A stretch of DNA of 64,000 nt from Heliocidaris erythrogramma (taxonomy: Eukaryota > Echinodermata > Echinoidea > Camarodonta > Echinometridae). The translations under genes were made by a program, and so were the position numbers. This document shows positions 23,001 to 36,285 of this stretch, one piece after another; positions within the stretch are counted from its first letter, which is position 1; each line of letters starts with the position of its first letter. The stretch covers positions 28,738,094 through 28,802,093 of the forward strand of contig CM046857.1 in NCBI GenBank assembly GCA_025617745.1. The letters are read 5' to 3'. A model generated the notes under the pieces. That model worked only from the letters and a program-made list of their open reading frames with translations, searched no databases and was not told where the DNA came from.

Positions 23001-26000
23001 TTGGTGTATTCTAAAGAGGCTTATTATTGTACATTTAGAAATAACACTTAAATGCAAATTCATTGAGGATTCTTTTCACTTGACGTCACGGATCAAATAG
23101 AATAACCTAGAGCCAGTTTTTGTCAACTTTCACATTCGATGTACATGTATATGTACAGAATATAAGTAGCGAAATATCATAGAGATCATTATCTCTATGC
23201 GAAATATGCATTCGATATGTCTTAGGAACCTATGTGATATGTGCTGGAGGTTATCGCAGATGGTGCTATAATATCAGAGAGACATCTATCATGTGTAATA
23301 ATTTCTTAAAGTAGAACACTCAAGAAAATCACAAATATGGCAATTAATGTATCACTAGAAATTGGGAAGCTTACAGATGGCAATCGTATAAGTTTTATGT
23401 CAACTGCGTATATGATGATTATAAAAACAACATAAATAAAAGCTCTTCTCAGCATGTGGAATATCCGAGGATTCGCCAGAAATATAGCGATGTTTTGATG
23501 TCGTCATACGAGGGATCGATCCTGCTTAAGCAGACGACGTCCTATAATGAATGAACGTAATTGCAATGCAATTATTTATCAAATTATAAAGAGTTTGGTA
23601 CATTTAAACATGACCTTATTTCACACCATTCTAAAAGGGAAAGTGAACTGATTCTGATAACTAAAACCGTTTGATTGTAAATACACAGGAGAAGGGTCAA
23701 TGATCAATGAAATAAACCCCATTTTCAAATTGAAAAGCCCTGCGAATAATAGCTGGATGGTATTCGTTCCCTCTTGAAACGCCGAAAATGCCCCGGTGCA
23801 AACAGCTGAAAATACAATGGCGTCTTATTTTGTTTACAAGTGACTGATTCCTTTATTTTTTTAACGCTGCATTTTTCATCAAAATAATACCATACACGAA
23901 GTTAAGAGTGAGGCAACAGACTAACATTAAGACTGACACTAGTCAAGTAAGAGAAATAAGTGAAGAGGAGATGACAAAACAGGCACTGAAAAATGTGTAT
24001 AATGTTATGGGACATCGTCTGCTTAGACAGTACTCGCCCCTCTTGTGTCGTCACACATCTCAGCAGCGTTCAAGGAGCTTTTCAGCTGCTATATCGGGGG
24101 CTGTATTTTACCGTTTTATAATTGATAATAATCATTAATTCAAATGTTTCCAAGCTTTAAATTTTGGATAACCTTGTTTAATTTATGCCATCTATGCAAT
24201 AATAAGTATTAAGCCAATATTTAAAATCATTAGTGTTCTACTTTAATTTATTTTTAATATTTCCAAGAAATTAGTTTGTGCCTATAGTATAAAGACTTTC
24301 TTGCATTCCGTGGTCTCCTGATCACCTTTGACCTCATACAAAAAGCCATTCTTGAATAGAGTGGCGTACCCAGGATTTGTTAAAGGGGGTGTTTTTACAC
24401 AAATTTTCTGACAAGCCAAAGAAAAAAGAAGAAAAAAGGGTTATCAGCATTTTGGGGTTAAAAACACGCTTTTGTTTCTTTTATTTTTCTAAACACCTAA
24501 AACGTCGCTAAAGGCATGAAAGGGGATGTTTGAACACCTAGAACACCCTCCTTTTGCCAAAGGGGGTGTTTGTCACCCAACACACCTCCCCCGTACTCCT
24601 ATTGTTGAATGCGTGATACAATTTTAAGTACATATAATTACCAATGAGAATCTAGGGCTGTACTGCAAAATTAGAATTCTGATTGGGTGAAGTACCCAAC
24701 TTATTTCGCGATTAACCTGAAGCATCAAGTAACTATTACTTCAGCCAGTAAAAGAGACCATCGGATTAAAGTGTTGTAATTTGCGGTTTGGGACACGGCC
24801 AACTGCTAAGTTAACAACCAACTAAATCCTAGTTGACAACTACCTGGCACTGTCCCTAGCAGGGTTTTATGAATGTGAAAATAGCAGGAAACTATGGAGC
24901 AGGCAACTAGGCATTTAGCAGCCAGCTAAGGCCTATAGTTGGCTGCTAGTTTAGCAGGGTTTTATGAATACCGGCCCAGGGTGTGTACTTCCTCTCCGAG
25001 TAGGGTGCAGTTATCACCTAATAATGTATAACGGAACAGCACATTTCACAGCGTCCATTTCCGTTCTGTACTCATATTTTCAAGAATTACGATATATTAA
25101 CTGCCATGTTTTCGAAATGCGCTCAGGACATAGTTAACACATTTAAAATATTTCTTACATAAATTATATTATCAAGTTCAAAGAATAATTCCTTAGCTAA
25201 TGTGTGATCACTAAGTAGTATACCTGCAGTGTTACTGTAACAACAAAAATAAAATAGACATGTAGTGTCCAAGAACATCAACGAGTAGATAATAAACTAT
25301 CAAAGTTATTATTTACATTGTTTATTTAAGTCATGATTTTAATGATACAATGAATAATATAGGAGTAGTAAAACCTTTATTTCGTCAGGAGAAAGAAGTA
25401 CATGTAAGATATTAGCAATTAAAACCTGAGAGCACAAAATGTTTGAATTCAATATTAAAATTTATAAACATTTAAACTCTGACACTAATGAACTTAATTT
25501 TTTTATATTACAGGGTATCAAATTCCCGTACAGCTCAAATTAAGAAATAAGTAGTCTAAGTTTATCAATACAAAACGAAGTTGAAGGTATATTTTCAAGA
25601 TATGACATTGAAAAACAACAAAAACAAAACCCTGTTTTCAGAAAATAAGAGGGTGGAGGACAGGGAACTGTTGTCATGTTTTTCCCCGGTTCATTATGAA
25701 GCACGTGCCTCCGTATATCCCTGTGCGCTACGGCACCAACTATACATCTACAAAGTCTACACTATTTGAACATAACCCAGTTTTCATTACATCACATACA
25801 TCTTTCTTCAAATGAAATTTATCCCCTTTAAAAGTGCATGTATTATTACTCTGACATCGACAATGATGCAAGCAAAACAAAAGTGAAGGTCCTATTCGGT
25901 TCGCGAATGAGAAAGAGAATTTCACTGACTCGGTCTCATCATTTTGTGGGTTTAATTTTCTCTTTTTTTCACTCACAGAAGTGCAGAAACATAATCTATA

Positions 26001-29000
26001 TCCCCTGAAAAGCTGCGAATGATGGCGGACGTTGTAATTGCACACACTTTGTTTAGTTTGTGCGCCAGTGTAAGTCGATGCAACCACTATAATCCGATGG
26101 TCTCTTTTACTGGCTGAAGTAATAGTTACTTGATGCTTCAGGTTAATCGCGAAATAAGTTGGGTACTTCACCCAATCAGAATTCTAATTTTGCAGTACAG
26201 CCCTAGATTCTCATTGGTAATTATATGTACTTAAAATTGTATCACGCATTCAACCATAGGAGTACGGGGGAGGGGTGTTGGGTGACAAACACCCCCTTTG
26301 GCAAAAGGAGGGTGTTCTAGGTGTTCAAACATCCCCTTTCATGCCTTTAGCGACGTTTTAGGTGTTTAGAAAAATAAAAGAAACAAAAGCGTGTTTTTAA
26401 CCCCAAAATGCTGATAACCCTTTTTTCTTCTTTTTTCTTTGGCTTGTCAGAAAATTTGTGTAAAAACACCCCCTTTAACAAATCCTGGGTACGCCACTTT
26501 ATTCAAGAATGGCTTTTTGTATGAGGTCAAAGGTGATCAGGAGGCCACGGAATGCAAGAAAGTCTTTATACTGTAGGCACAAAGTAATTTCTTGGAAATA
26601 TTAAAAATAAATTAAGAAATTATTACGCATGATAGATGTCTCTCTGATATTATAGCACCATCTGCGATAACCTCCAGCACATATCACATAGGTTCCTAAG
26701 ACATATCGAATGCATATTTCGCATAGAGATAATGATCTCTATGATATTTCGCTACATATATTCTGTACATATACATGTACATCGAATGTGAAAGTTGACA
26801 AAAACTGGCTCTAGGTTATTCTATTTGACCCGTGACGTCAATTGAAAAGAATCCTCAATGAATTTGCATTTAAGTGTTATTTCTAAATGTACAATAATAA
26901 GCCTCTTTAGAATACACCAAAACGAGTCTCGTTTCGTGATATCTGTCATACGATAAATTGTAATATTAGTACAAAAAGTGTATCCGCATTAATACTATAC
27001 TATCGAATCGTATTTGATATTACGTGAATAAAAAAGACCATCTTATGTTTCAGTACGGCGTACGGTTTTATGACACACAACCTTCAATTTTAGACAGTAT
27101 TTTGAAGTTTCCATAGCGCACCACAACTAGTCAATATAAAATGAGCTTAGATACGTGTAATGCGCTTTGGAACATTCCATATCTATCACACACACACACC
27201 AGCTTGGTCACGTGACAAGTGAAAGCTTGGGACGCAGGCAAGGAAGTTCTTGAAACTCGAAGAATTGTGAAATGAATATGGGCAAGCCCAATTGTTTTGT
27301 ATAAGGAGCGGGTTAAACAGGAATAATTTTCTCGTGATTTCCAGGACATTTGTTTTCTGATCCCACGACTCATTTCCCGTCGAAGGCCAAATCGGCGGTA
27401 TCACCTTTCTTTCTCTCTTCTTCGCTGACTGACACCCACGTTTCCTCCCACCGTGTCCAATAGGGGCTTCCTATACATGGCTCGCTCCACGGTGCAAATA
27501 ATACCCACATCGTTACCAACATCGTGGAAAGTTTAGTGGTGGTTATAGATAAAATTGTAACGAACAGGAGTGAATAAAAGGGTCTTCACTTTGTGATCCA
27601 CCGATACACTATATGTGACCTGCCGCCTCAAAACCTACAATAAGTCTCGCGGACCACAACGTAGCAAACAGCCCAAAATAGTAAATTTGCTTGGATCAGT
27701 CGATTTTCTGTTTTTGGTAGAAATGGGTAGTTTCATTACCATTCTATCATGTCTCAAGTTTGTGAGTCGTAATTCGACATGGAAATATGTTTTGGGGGCA
27801 TTTTAAAATGACTCGTTTTTTTCACCCGTCGAGCTAAAAATTCGAAATAGCTAATGAATGTTTGGAGAGCTTTTGTAATACTTTCCTTCAATGCCAAATT
27901 AATACTTTACCTCGAAAGATATTAAATTGATTTTTGGAGTGAATAATGAATAGGTCCTCCTGAAGCAGCATGCCAGAATTCAGCCTAATCTGATAATCCC
28001 TTCATACCGGTTGCTTTGGCCAATTGAATACCCAGTTTTACTTGGGCGCACACAGAGAGCGAAGGTTTAGCACTCTTTTGTTCCGAACTTAAATGGCCAT
28101 TTTCTCTGAATAGGAGTTATTGATTGCTGGTTACATGCTGATCCTAAATGTGATATTTAAAGACGTTATCATTGAGTTAATTAGGCAAGTGATACACCAT
28201 TGGAAAGCTGATAATCTCTACTTTCAGAAAATGTATAAAACAAAAAAATAATTTTGGCGACTTATTGTAGGTTTTGAGGCGTCGGGTCACATATAACTGT
28301 TCAAAAATATTTTGAGAGTTATTATAGTTGATTATGATGATTATTTGTGATTATTTGCTTCGGATCTTGATGGGAGGCGCTGAACTCGTGAAGATCGTGT
28401 GAAGACTCCCCTTCACTAATAACGAATACACTCACACTCGTATCAAGCGTCTGCAACATACCTCGATTCTCATGCCCATCATGTCCCTCTAATTTGGGGT
28501 CCAACATGTCCACGCCAGACCCCGCGTCCGGCGAACTTTTTTTTCCCACGAACTTTTTGTCACTATCGTCCTTGACGCATGCGCAACTTTGAAATAGCCG
28601 TACAATGGAGTTGGATGGGGTTTCAAAGTTTCATCCTACTTTTAGCAAAAAAAATACAAGACGTTATTTTGTAATGTCCAAACTGAGAGTCGAACCCACA
28701 TACCTCAGGTTAAATGTCCGAGGGCTAACGCATCTCGCCACAGCAAGACGCTGGGAGCAACCGTCATTATATCGCTTACGGAATAAACCCTATGATTGCG
28801 AAATTGATTTAGATCTGAAAGGATCAGGTGCGCATGCGCCAGGGAGGACAGGGACAAAAAGTTCGTGGGAAAAAAAATTTAGCGTCCCGCTCGTCATCTC
28901 TTTCACCCGCAGGTTCTCGTCCCGCATCCTCTCCACCACCTCGGCCCTAGCTTGCCTTTGCCGCTCTCTCGCTCTCATCCTGCGCTCCTGAAGGAGACGA

Positions 29001-32000
29001 AACGTCGCTTCGTCCTCGGCGGTCCACCGTGTTTGACTCATGATTTAGACCGTTTAGACCATTTCTAGGCCATCGTCTTCCGCGACCTTTCTCATGATTT
29101 GTAGTTCCATTGCAGCGTCCATTTCTGCTTCACGAATGTCCTCATCCCAATCGGACCGCTCAATCTCGAAGAACCCGTCGGGATCCGCTTCTCCTACCCC
29201 CAACGCCTCTTCCTCTTCCTCCTCCTCCCCCTCTTCCTCTTCAACCTCGTCTTCTTTCTCTTCTACCGCCTCCTCTTCTTCCTCCTCACCAAACACAATC
29301 TCCTCCTCGTTGACTCTTTCTCTGTCCATTGTTTTTCTTTTAAATGTAATTATCAATGAATGCCTTTGACCAATTGATACTGCCTGGTTTGTCTGTAACA
29401 TATTGATATACAATTTAATGCAAATTCATCCACTTGTCACATTTGCTGGTAGGCAGGGAGATATAGGTTTTCAGGGGTTTTTTCGCATGTGATTACCACA
29501 GACGAGGTTCTAAAAATAATATTGGAATATTGAGAAAAAAACAATCTTTCTTGAAATCGGTGCCTTGCATCGCAATACCCCCTTGTCTCCCCTATCAATC
29601 ATCGTCGAAGTCCTCGGGTTACCTACAGTTTCACGCCTTACTCGGTCAATCCTGACACATCTGCTGGTAGGCCGAGAGAGATCGTTTTTCAGTTGTATTT
29701 TCGCATATGATTACCACAGACGAGGTTATAAAAAATGTGTGTATATTTCAGGTATTCATTATTTTGTACTATCGATGTTCTCTGTCCATGGGGAGTGAGA
29801 ATTCACGCTTGAAGGTTTTTGGTGTGGGAGCCTCTGTAAAAAGGCTGTTGATATATTCTTATATAACCCACTTACGGGGCGTTTAGAGGAATTTAAGAGA
29901 ATGGGTACAATACCCCAAATTCGGTCATGGGTGACGTCACGCTATGGTGTAATCCCCCAATTCGGTCATGGGTGATGAAACCATGGTGTAATACCCCAAT
30001 TACGTCATGGGTGTCGACACCATGGTGTAATACCCCAATTACGTCATGGGTCACGCTATGGTGCAATACCCCAATTACGTCATGGGTAACCGGAAGTCGG
30101 GGTCAAAGGTCAAAGGTCAAAGGTCATCAAAACAGCCTGAGGTCTAACCCCTATCTACTGCCATATTTTCTTTTTAATAAGTGCCCTTTTACCTTCTGAA
30201 AAGTGCCCCTATAACCTCAGACATTACTGCCCCTTATGAAATCTAATAATTGCCCTTTTTTCATGTAATTAGTGCCCATTTCCCGTTCTAATAGTGCAAT
30301 TTCTCCTTCTGATAAGTGTCCTTTTCACTTCTGATAGGTCCCCCTTTTCCTTCGTATAACTGCGCCCCTTCTTTTCTCTGATATATGCCCTTTTCACCTT
30401 CTGATAAGTGCCCCTTTTAACTTCATACATTACTGCCCCTTTTGTGCCTTGGTTTTTCGTCTAATTAGTGTCCATTTTCCGTTCTAATAGTAAAATTTTC
30501 CCTTCTTATAAAGTGCCCTTTTTTACCTCTGATAAGTGACCCTTTTATCCTTAGGACTCCCCCTTCTTCTTTCTAATAAGTGCCCTTGTCACCTTCAGAT
30601 AAGTGCCCATTTTCAGCTCAGATAAGTGCCCCCTTTGAAATCCGACAAGTGTCCCTGTTTTCGTCTGATTTGTGCCCATTTTCCGTTCTTATGGTGATAT
30701 CTTTTCTTGTGATAAGTGCCCTTTTCACCTCTGATAAATGCCTCTTTTTTAAAGTGCCTCTTTTACTTCTGATCAGTGCCCCTTTTTTCTTTCTAATAGT
30801 ATTATTTCCCCTTTTGGTAAGTGCCCCTTTTGTCTTCTGATAAGTGCCCTACCTATATACCTATATATATTTAATATATTGTACCTATATACTCCGTTGT
30901 CGCTTACAAACTGTGCCCTAAGGTCCACAAAAGAGCCACATAGGCCTAACTAGCTCCAATAATCAGAGAGGCTTCATAATAATAGATTTCCCCTACTGAT
31001 ATCAGCAAAATGAAAGGCAGGGGAGCATGGGGCAGGAGGGGCACAATTCCGTATGTTATACAAGAATGGGCAGTGCCTCTAAATCATAACAGGAAGGAGG
31101 ACAATTTTTTCTAGAATTTTTCCAAAGTTCCCTCGCTACGCTCACTCGCATTTACCATTGCCTTCTAATCATATTAGGAAAATCGCTTCTATTCAAAATA
31201 TCTTCAATATTTTTATCGCTCGCAAATGAATAATCAGACCATTACACTCAACTGCAAAGTAGTTTTTATCTAGAACCATGTTAAGACATAAGCAATGTGT
31301 TGAAAATGATCCTCGATAGTGTATTAATCAGAATGTAGTGTTTAGTCTCAAAGTGGCATTTTCCGCCTTGTTTTCACCCTTTGTAGGTGCCCTTCTTTCC
31401 CAAAGTGCCCCTTTTTGTTGGTGTCCCTCCCCCACTTTGAAAGACGCTCCGCTGCCCCTGATTCCAGATCATTGTCTTTTCAAAACTTTAATGAAACAAA
31501 TGTACCAGGCATCCCTTTATTTTGGACAACTTTTTTCATATTTATTTTTGCCCCAATGGGCAATTTTATTTACAATAAATGAAAAAGGTTTCACGTTTAC
31601 AGAAGTCAAATCACATTATTCAAACAAATGTTTCAACATACTCCATTTCAAAACAAATTCTTTTCTTTTCCCTATCATGTCATAGATATAACACTCATCT
31701 AAATAGTAAGTTCCTTTTGTATTTTCTTAAAATCAGGCAAAGTCTTGTTCAGCCTCGAGAAGAATAATTGTTGTTTTACTACAATATAGTAATACAATTC
31801 AAAGCATCATTTCACTTTTCTTTGTATCCAAAAAGTATACTCTGTGGAGTTAACTTGAGAGTAAATATAGGAGATGATATCCACATTTCTAACTTACTCA
31901 ATATTTCTACTAAAAAAACAGAAATAAGTGTTTCCTTTTCAGTATTACAAAATTTACAGAACTCAGTATTGGTGATATTCAATTTAAACAATATATCATT

Positions 32001-35000
32001 TCAAAGTACAATTCTATTGAAAACTTTATAATATTGGAAATACTTTAGCCTAATGTCCATTGTGAATCTGAAAATCATCCTATTAAAATCCGGTATTTTA
32101 GTATGATTTAAAAGATTAAATGATTTTTTTCCCCATTTCGTTACAATAGTTTTGACAGAATCTTTTTTTCCTATCAGTAGTTTATAGATACTTTTACATC
32201 CTTGTTTATCACGCACTATATGGGGAAAATATAAGGCATAACGAATGGTTCACATATTCTATGACTTAGATTTTGGAAGTTTAGATTAAACGCACATCTC
32301 AGAGCCTGACATATTGAAAAATACTGCAAAAATTTATCTTAATATCAAATTTAGATTCAATTCAGTTAAAGATATAATGTTTCCTGTTTGGTCTATTAAA
32401 TCATTAATAAATCTAATACCCTTATCATGCCACTGTTTAAAATAAACAGACTTTCCATCTATTTGTATTTCTCGTTTTTTTCCATAAAGGCTGCGCTAAT
32501 CAATTTATATTTTCAGATTTTTTAATTATTTAAAGATAGCACAGAAAAGATTTCTTTCCAAAACGGTTTTCTCATTCTTTCGGATAAGTTGTAAAAATAA
32601 TCATTTCCATAATAAAAAAGATCCCAATAAACTTTCTACATCGTCACACTTTCTTAAAAGAAATCTTCTCAACAATGTCAATTTCAAAGCTTTGTTAAAA
32701 TATTTTATAGCTATCATTTTCAAACCCCCTTCTTCGTATGTACCAAGTATCTGTTCCCTATTAATTTTGTCTGGTTTCCCATTCCATATGAATTGAAAGA
32801 ATTTAGCTTTGATATTTTTCATAAGTTGAGCAGATGGACTGGGTATTGATAGAAAAAGGTGATTAAATTGTGGTAATAAAAGTGATTTTGCCACTGTAAT
32901 TCTACCTAATGGTGTAATATTTCTCTTCGACCATGATATCATTTGTCTCTTCAATTTATTAAAAATCCTATCGTAGTTGAAATCTGGAATCTTATCAATA
33001 TTCACATGAAAATCTGTACCAAGATAACGAAAATAAGTATCCTTTACAAAGTTCACTTCTACTTCAATGTCTAAGATCTTTTTCAGGTTACCCAGAAAAA
33101 TAATCTGCGTTTTTTGTGAATTAAGTTTAGGATAGATAGAGCGTATGAAACACGTATGCAATGAGTACACAACGGATGCATAGCGTTTTTCCAACGGATG
33201 GCAAGATTTTTTTTTACGTTTTACATCCTCTTTGCATCCGTAAGTGCAGTGGGACCGGGCCTTTAGATTTTATGTATGTAAGGATATCGTTTCACTGCAT
33301 TTCCTAGTCCACGGCAATTAAATGATAATATTTTCACAGTCATAGAAATACTTGTAAATAGCTACAGTCAAAAAATGACAACAGGATAATACGGACACCC
33401 ATACAAAGTCGTTATAAAAGACATTGGCTGGAAAGTTCACTTGATTCACTTTGAACTGATGGAGGTCGTAGCCAAATTACCGCTGTTGTCACGCCATTTC
33501 CCTGCTGAGAAGTAATGTCGCTTTCCCGCTTTAAATGATTCCTGTACATCCTTTTGCCATTTTTTTTCTTTTCTGCTCTATCTATAGCTGTCAAATCGTC
33601 GATTACGTAAAAATGGTATCTCTCCAACTTTTTCCGCTGTTGCGAAAGCACAAACCGCTTATCCTGATAAGACAATGAGTAGATGGCGTGTTTCATCTCC
33701 AACTTTTCGGCCGTCGCGATGAGCTCTATCTATTTGAGGGGACTGCGTGCCAAAATACTTCTCGAGGAAAGCTGTAACTACTTCCATCCCTTTCTCCTTA
33801 TGAATCTGAAATTGTTCCTACGAGAAAATCGTTCAAGCTTGTTCTCTGCTAGCACTGACTTCTCAAGGGCTTGGATGTTTTATTGGGTAGCAATCTCTAA
33901 TTCTTGAACTTTCTTCTCTAGCTTTTCAGTCCTGTCACTTAAGAAATCCAGAGCTTTCTCAAAGCCTGCGCACATAGACTTAATATCTGCAATGCCCTTT
34001 CTGACATAATTTTCAAATTCCAACGAAGGTTCTCCCGACCGATCTTATTTTGGACAACTTGGTTTCTGACAGTGCCTAAGTAGACTATATGAAATCCGTG
34101 ATTTATTGATGAAATTTCTTTGAGTCATATGAAAGAAGAGAAAATCAGTTTTCATGATATTTAAATTAATGAAAAAATTATTTGGAATTATTGATTAGTT
34201 ACCCATAAACCTGGGTTTCCCTTTTTTAGGGATACCCCGAAAGTTCGTATTTGAGATAGTCAAATTGGGTGAGTGGTATTGGGGAACTTGAACAGGCCTC
34301 TGGAATTCGAGAATGATCAGCCAGGTTGCTGAGCAGCTCATGAAAAAATAAGATTTTTGCACACGAGGCCTTATTCCACTCCCGCCATCTACGCCAACTG
34401 ATACATTAGCTGATAACCATGTGGAAAATTGTCAGTCTGTTCAAAATATCTTGAAAATACTCGCGCCATTTGATTTTGATTACTCAGTAAGGAGAACAGT
34501 CTCTCTAAAGTTTGCAGATTTCTTGCTAGATATTATCCCATGGAGGCTGCCATTTTGAAAAAACTGTGATGTCATTGCGGTACATGTCCATTTACCTGTA
34601 CACAATGGATAAGATGTTGCATAATGAATAGCTATTGTACAACTAAAGCCATCCATGCAAAATGCAGCCATCTTGGTACCCCCATTGTCTCGCACAGGTG
34701 ATATCTAAGAGCAGTTGTAGGTCTTTGTCACTTCTTTGAAGAATTGACAAACCTTTGTCAGACCAAGCAACTTATATGACAGGATAAAAGTATCTTCATT
34801 TGAATGTACATGACTACAAAAATGGTTTATTATGAGAAAATCCAGTGTCATGCATTCCACAGCTGATCATGGGTGTCATGGTAGCTAGTGTATAGGTCAG
34901 TGGGTATCTCACAAATAGAACTACTCTAACATTACTTTGTAAAGAAAATGGCAGCCCCCATGGGATAATGTCAAGCAAGGAAACTGCAACTTTTGGATAC

Positions 35001-36240
35001 ATGGTTCTCCTTCTTAAAAAATCAAATAGGAGTAATTTCAAGATATTTGTAATAGGCTGACAATTATCTACATGATTATAGCCTAATGTTTGTTACCTTT
35101 TATTCCCCTTTAACAGTGTCAAATTGTCAAATGTTCTGTATGCACTCATTTGGTTGTATAGAATGTTACGCCAGTTTTCCGTCAATTTTTAGATAAATCC
35201 GAAACTTTAAGCTCGGATATCACTATACCTGCTATAAGGGGTTTGTCCATGGCTAGAGATAACACCTGGACTAGTTCTGTGTATTTATATGCCTGAATGT
35301 CCTGGAATGACGCAACTAAAATAAGCCTCGTGTAAACCGGGCCTTTTACATTTATGAATATCTTTCAGGATTTTTTTAAAATCATTACAGCGGATGTTTA
35401 CGGATGGATCTCGATACCTTTATCAAGCAACTAGAAAACGTGTCTACTTCAAGAACGTCACTATTCTCATCCCATCTCACTGGACAACTAAACAGGAGTA
35501 CAGGTCACCAGGACGATTGACCTTTGATGTTGCTGACGTCATCGTTGCGCCACCCAATCCTCTGTGGGCACCAAATCCCTACACACAACAGGTTCAAGGA
35601 TGTGGAAAACCAGGAAGTTACATTCATTTCGTCGAAGAATTCCTAACAAGTTCTCGGATACAAGAAATTTATGGGAATTTAGGTCAGAATATCTTAATAG
35701 CTAAGAATGTGTTACTCTATTTTGTGTGATTTTTTTTTTTAATTTAATATTATTAGTTATGATCATCATTTATTATTATTTTAATTGGCAAAGGAAACAT
35801 TCCAAGGTAGAATAGAAAGATAATGCAACCACTGGAACGCCAGAAACACCAAAAAAAAGTTAACTAAATAACTGTTTATAGGATAAAGTTTCTGTCCCAA
35901 TACCATTGTTTACAAACACATAATATAAATAATAAATTTATAAGTTGCATATTCATTATAATTTGCATGCATATACAATAATTGTGCACATTCGCACCGC
36001 AAGAATATGTAATAGAAATTACAATATCATGTTATACAAAGATTAATTCATATACTGCATCTCCCACTTAAATCGTTAACATATCACATATAGTTTGGGG
36101 AAAAAAATAGATTAAATGAAACATAGAGGAAAGGGGAAGAAGTAATGAGAGAGAGCGTGTGAGAGAGAGAGAGAGAGAGAGAGAGTAGCAGAATAATATA
36201 GAATGAAACGAGGAGCGAAAGAAGGAAAAACAGAGTGAGT

Positions 36241-36285
<45 letters not shown>

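Larger units (their letters stand above)
21609..24775. repeat. Left arm of an 8.5-kb imperfect palindrome
   Basis: This arm is the reverse complement of 26092-30157, allowing for indels. Unlike the right arm it carries a TTAA-flanked insertion (23310-24242), and it lacks about 1.8 kb present in the right arm: GATGGACC at about 22710 runs straight into AAGCTGG, whereas the right arm has 27206-29025 there. Confidence 0.88.
26092..30157. repeat. Right arm of an 8.5-kb imperfect palindrome
   Basis: Mirror of 21609-24775. It keeps the pre-insertion sequence where the left arm has the TTAA element (TTAA near 26612), and holds an extra segment, 27206-29025, containing a TA-flanked MITE and a small foldback with a tRNA-like core. 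The two arms therefore have separate histories after the duplication. Confidence 0.88.

Noticed and set aside
29094..29369. Serine-rich and proline/leucine-rich plus-strand ORFs
   Set aside because: Shadows of the glutamate-rich minus-strand ORF.
30580..30840. 86-codon hydrophobic ORF
   Set aside because: Translation of the degenerate GATAAGTGCCC repeat.
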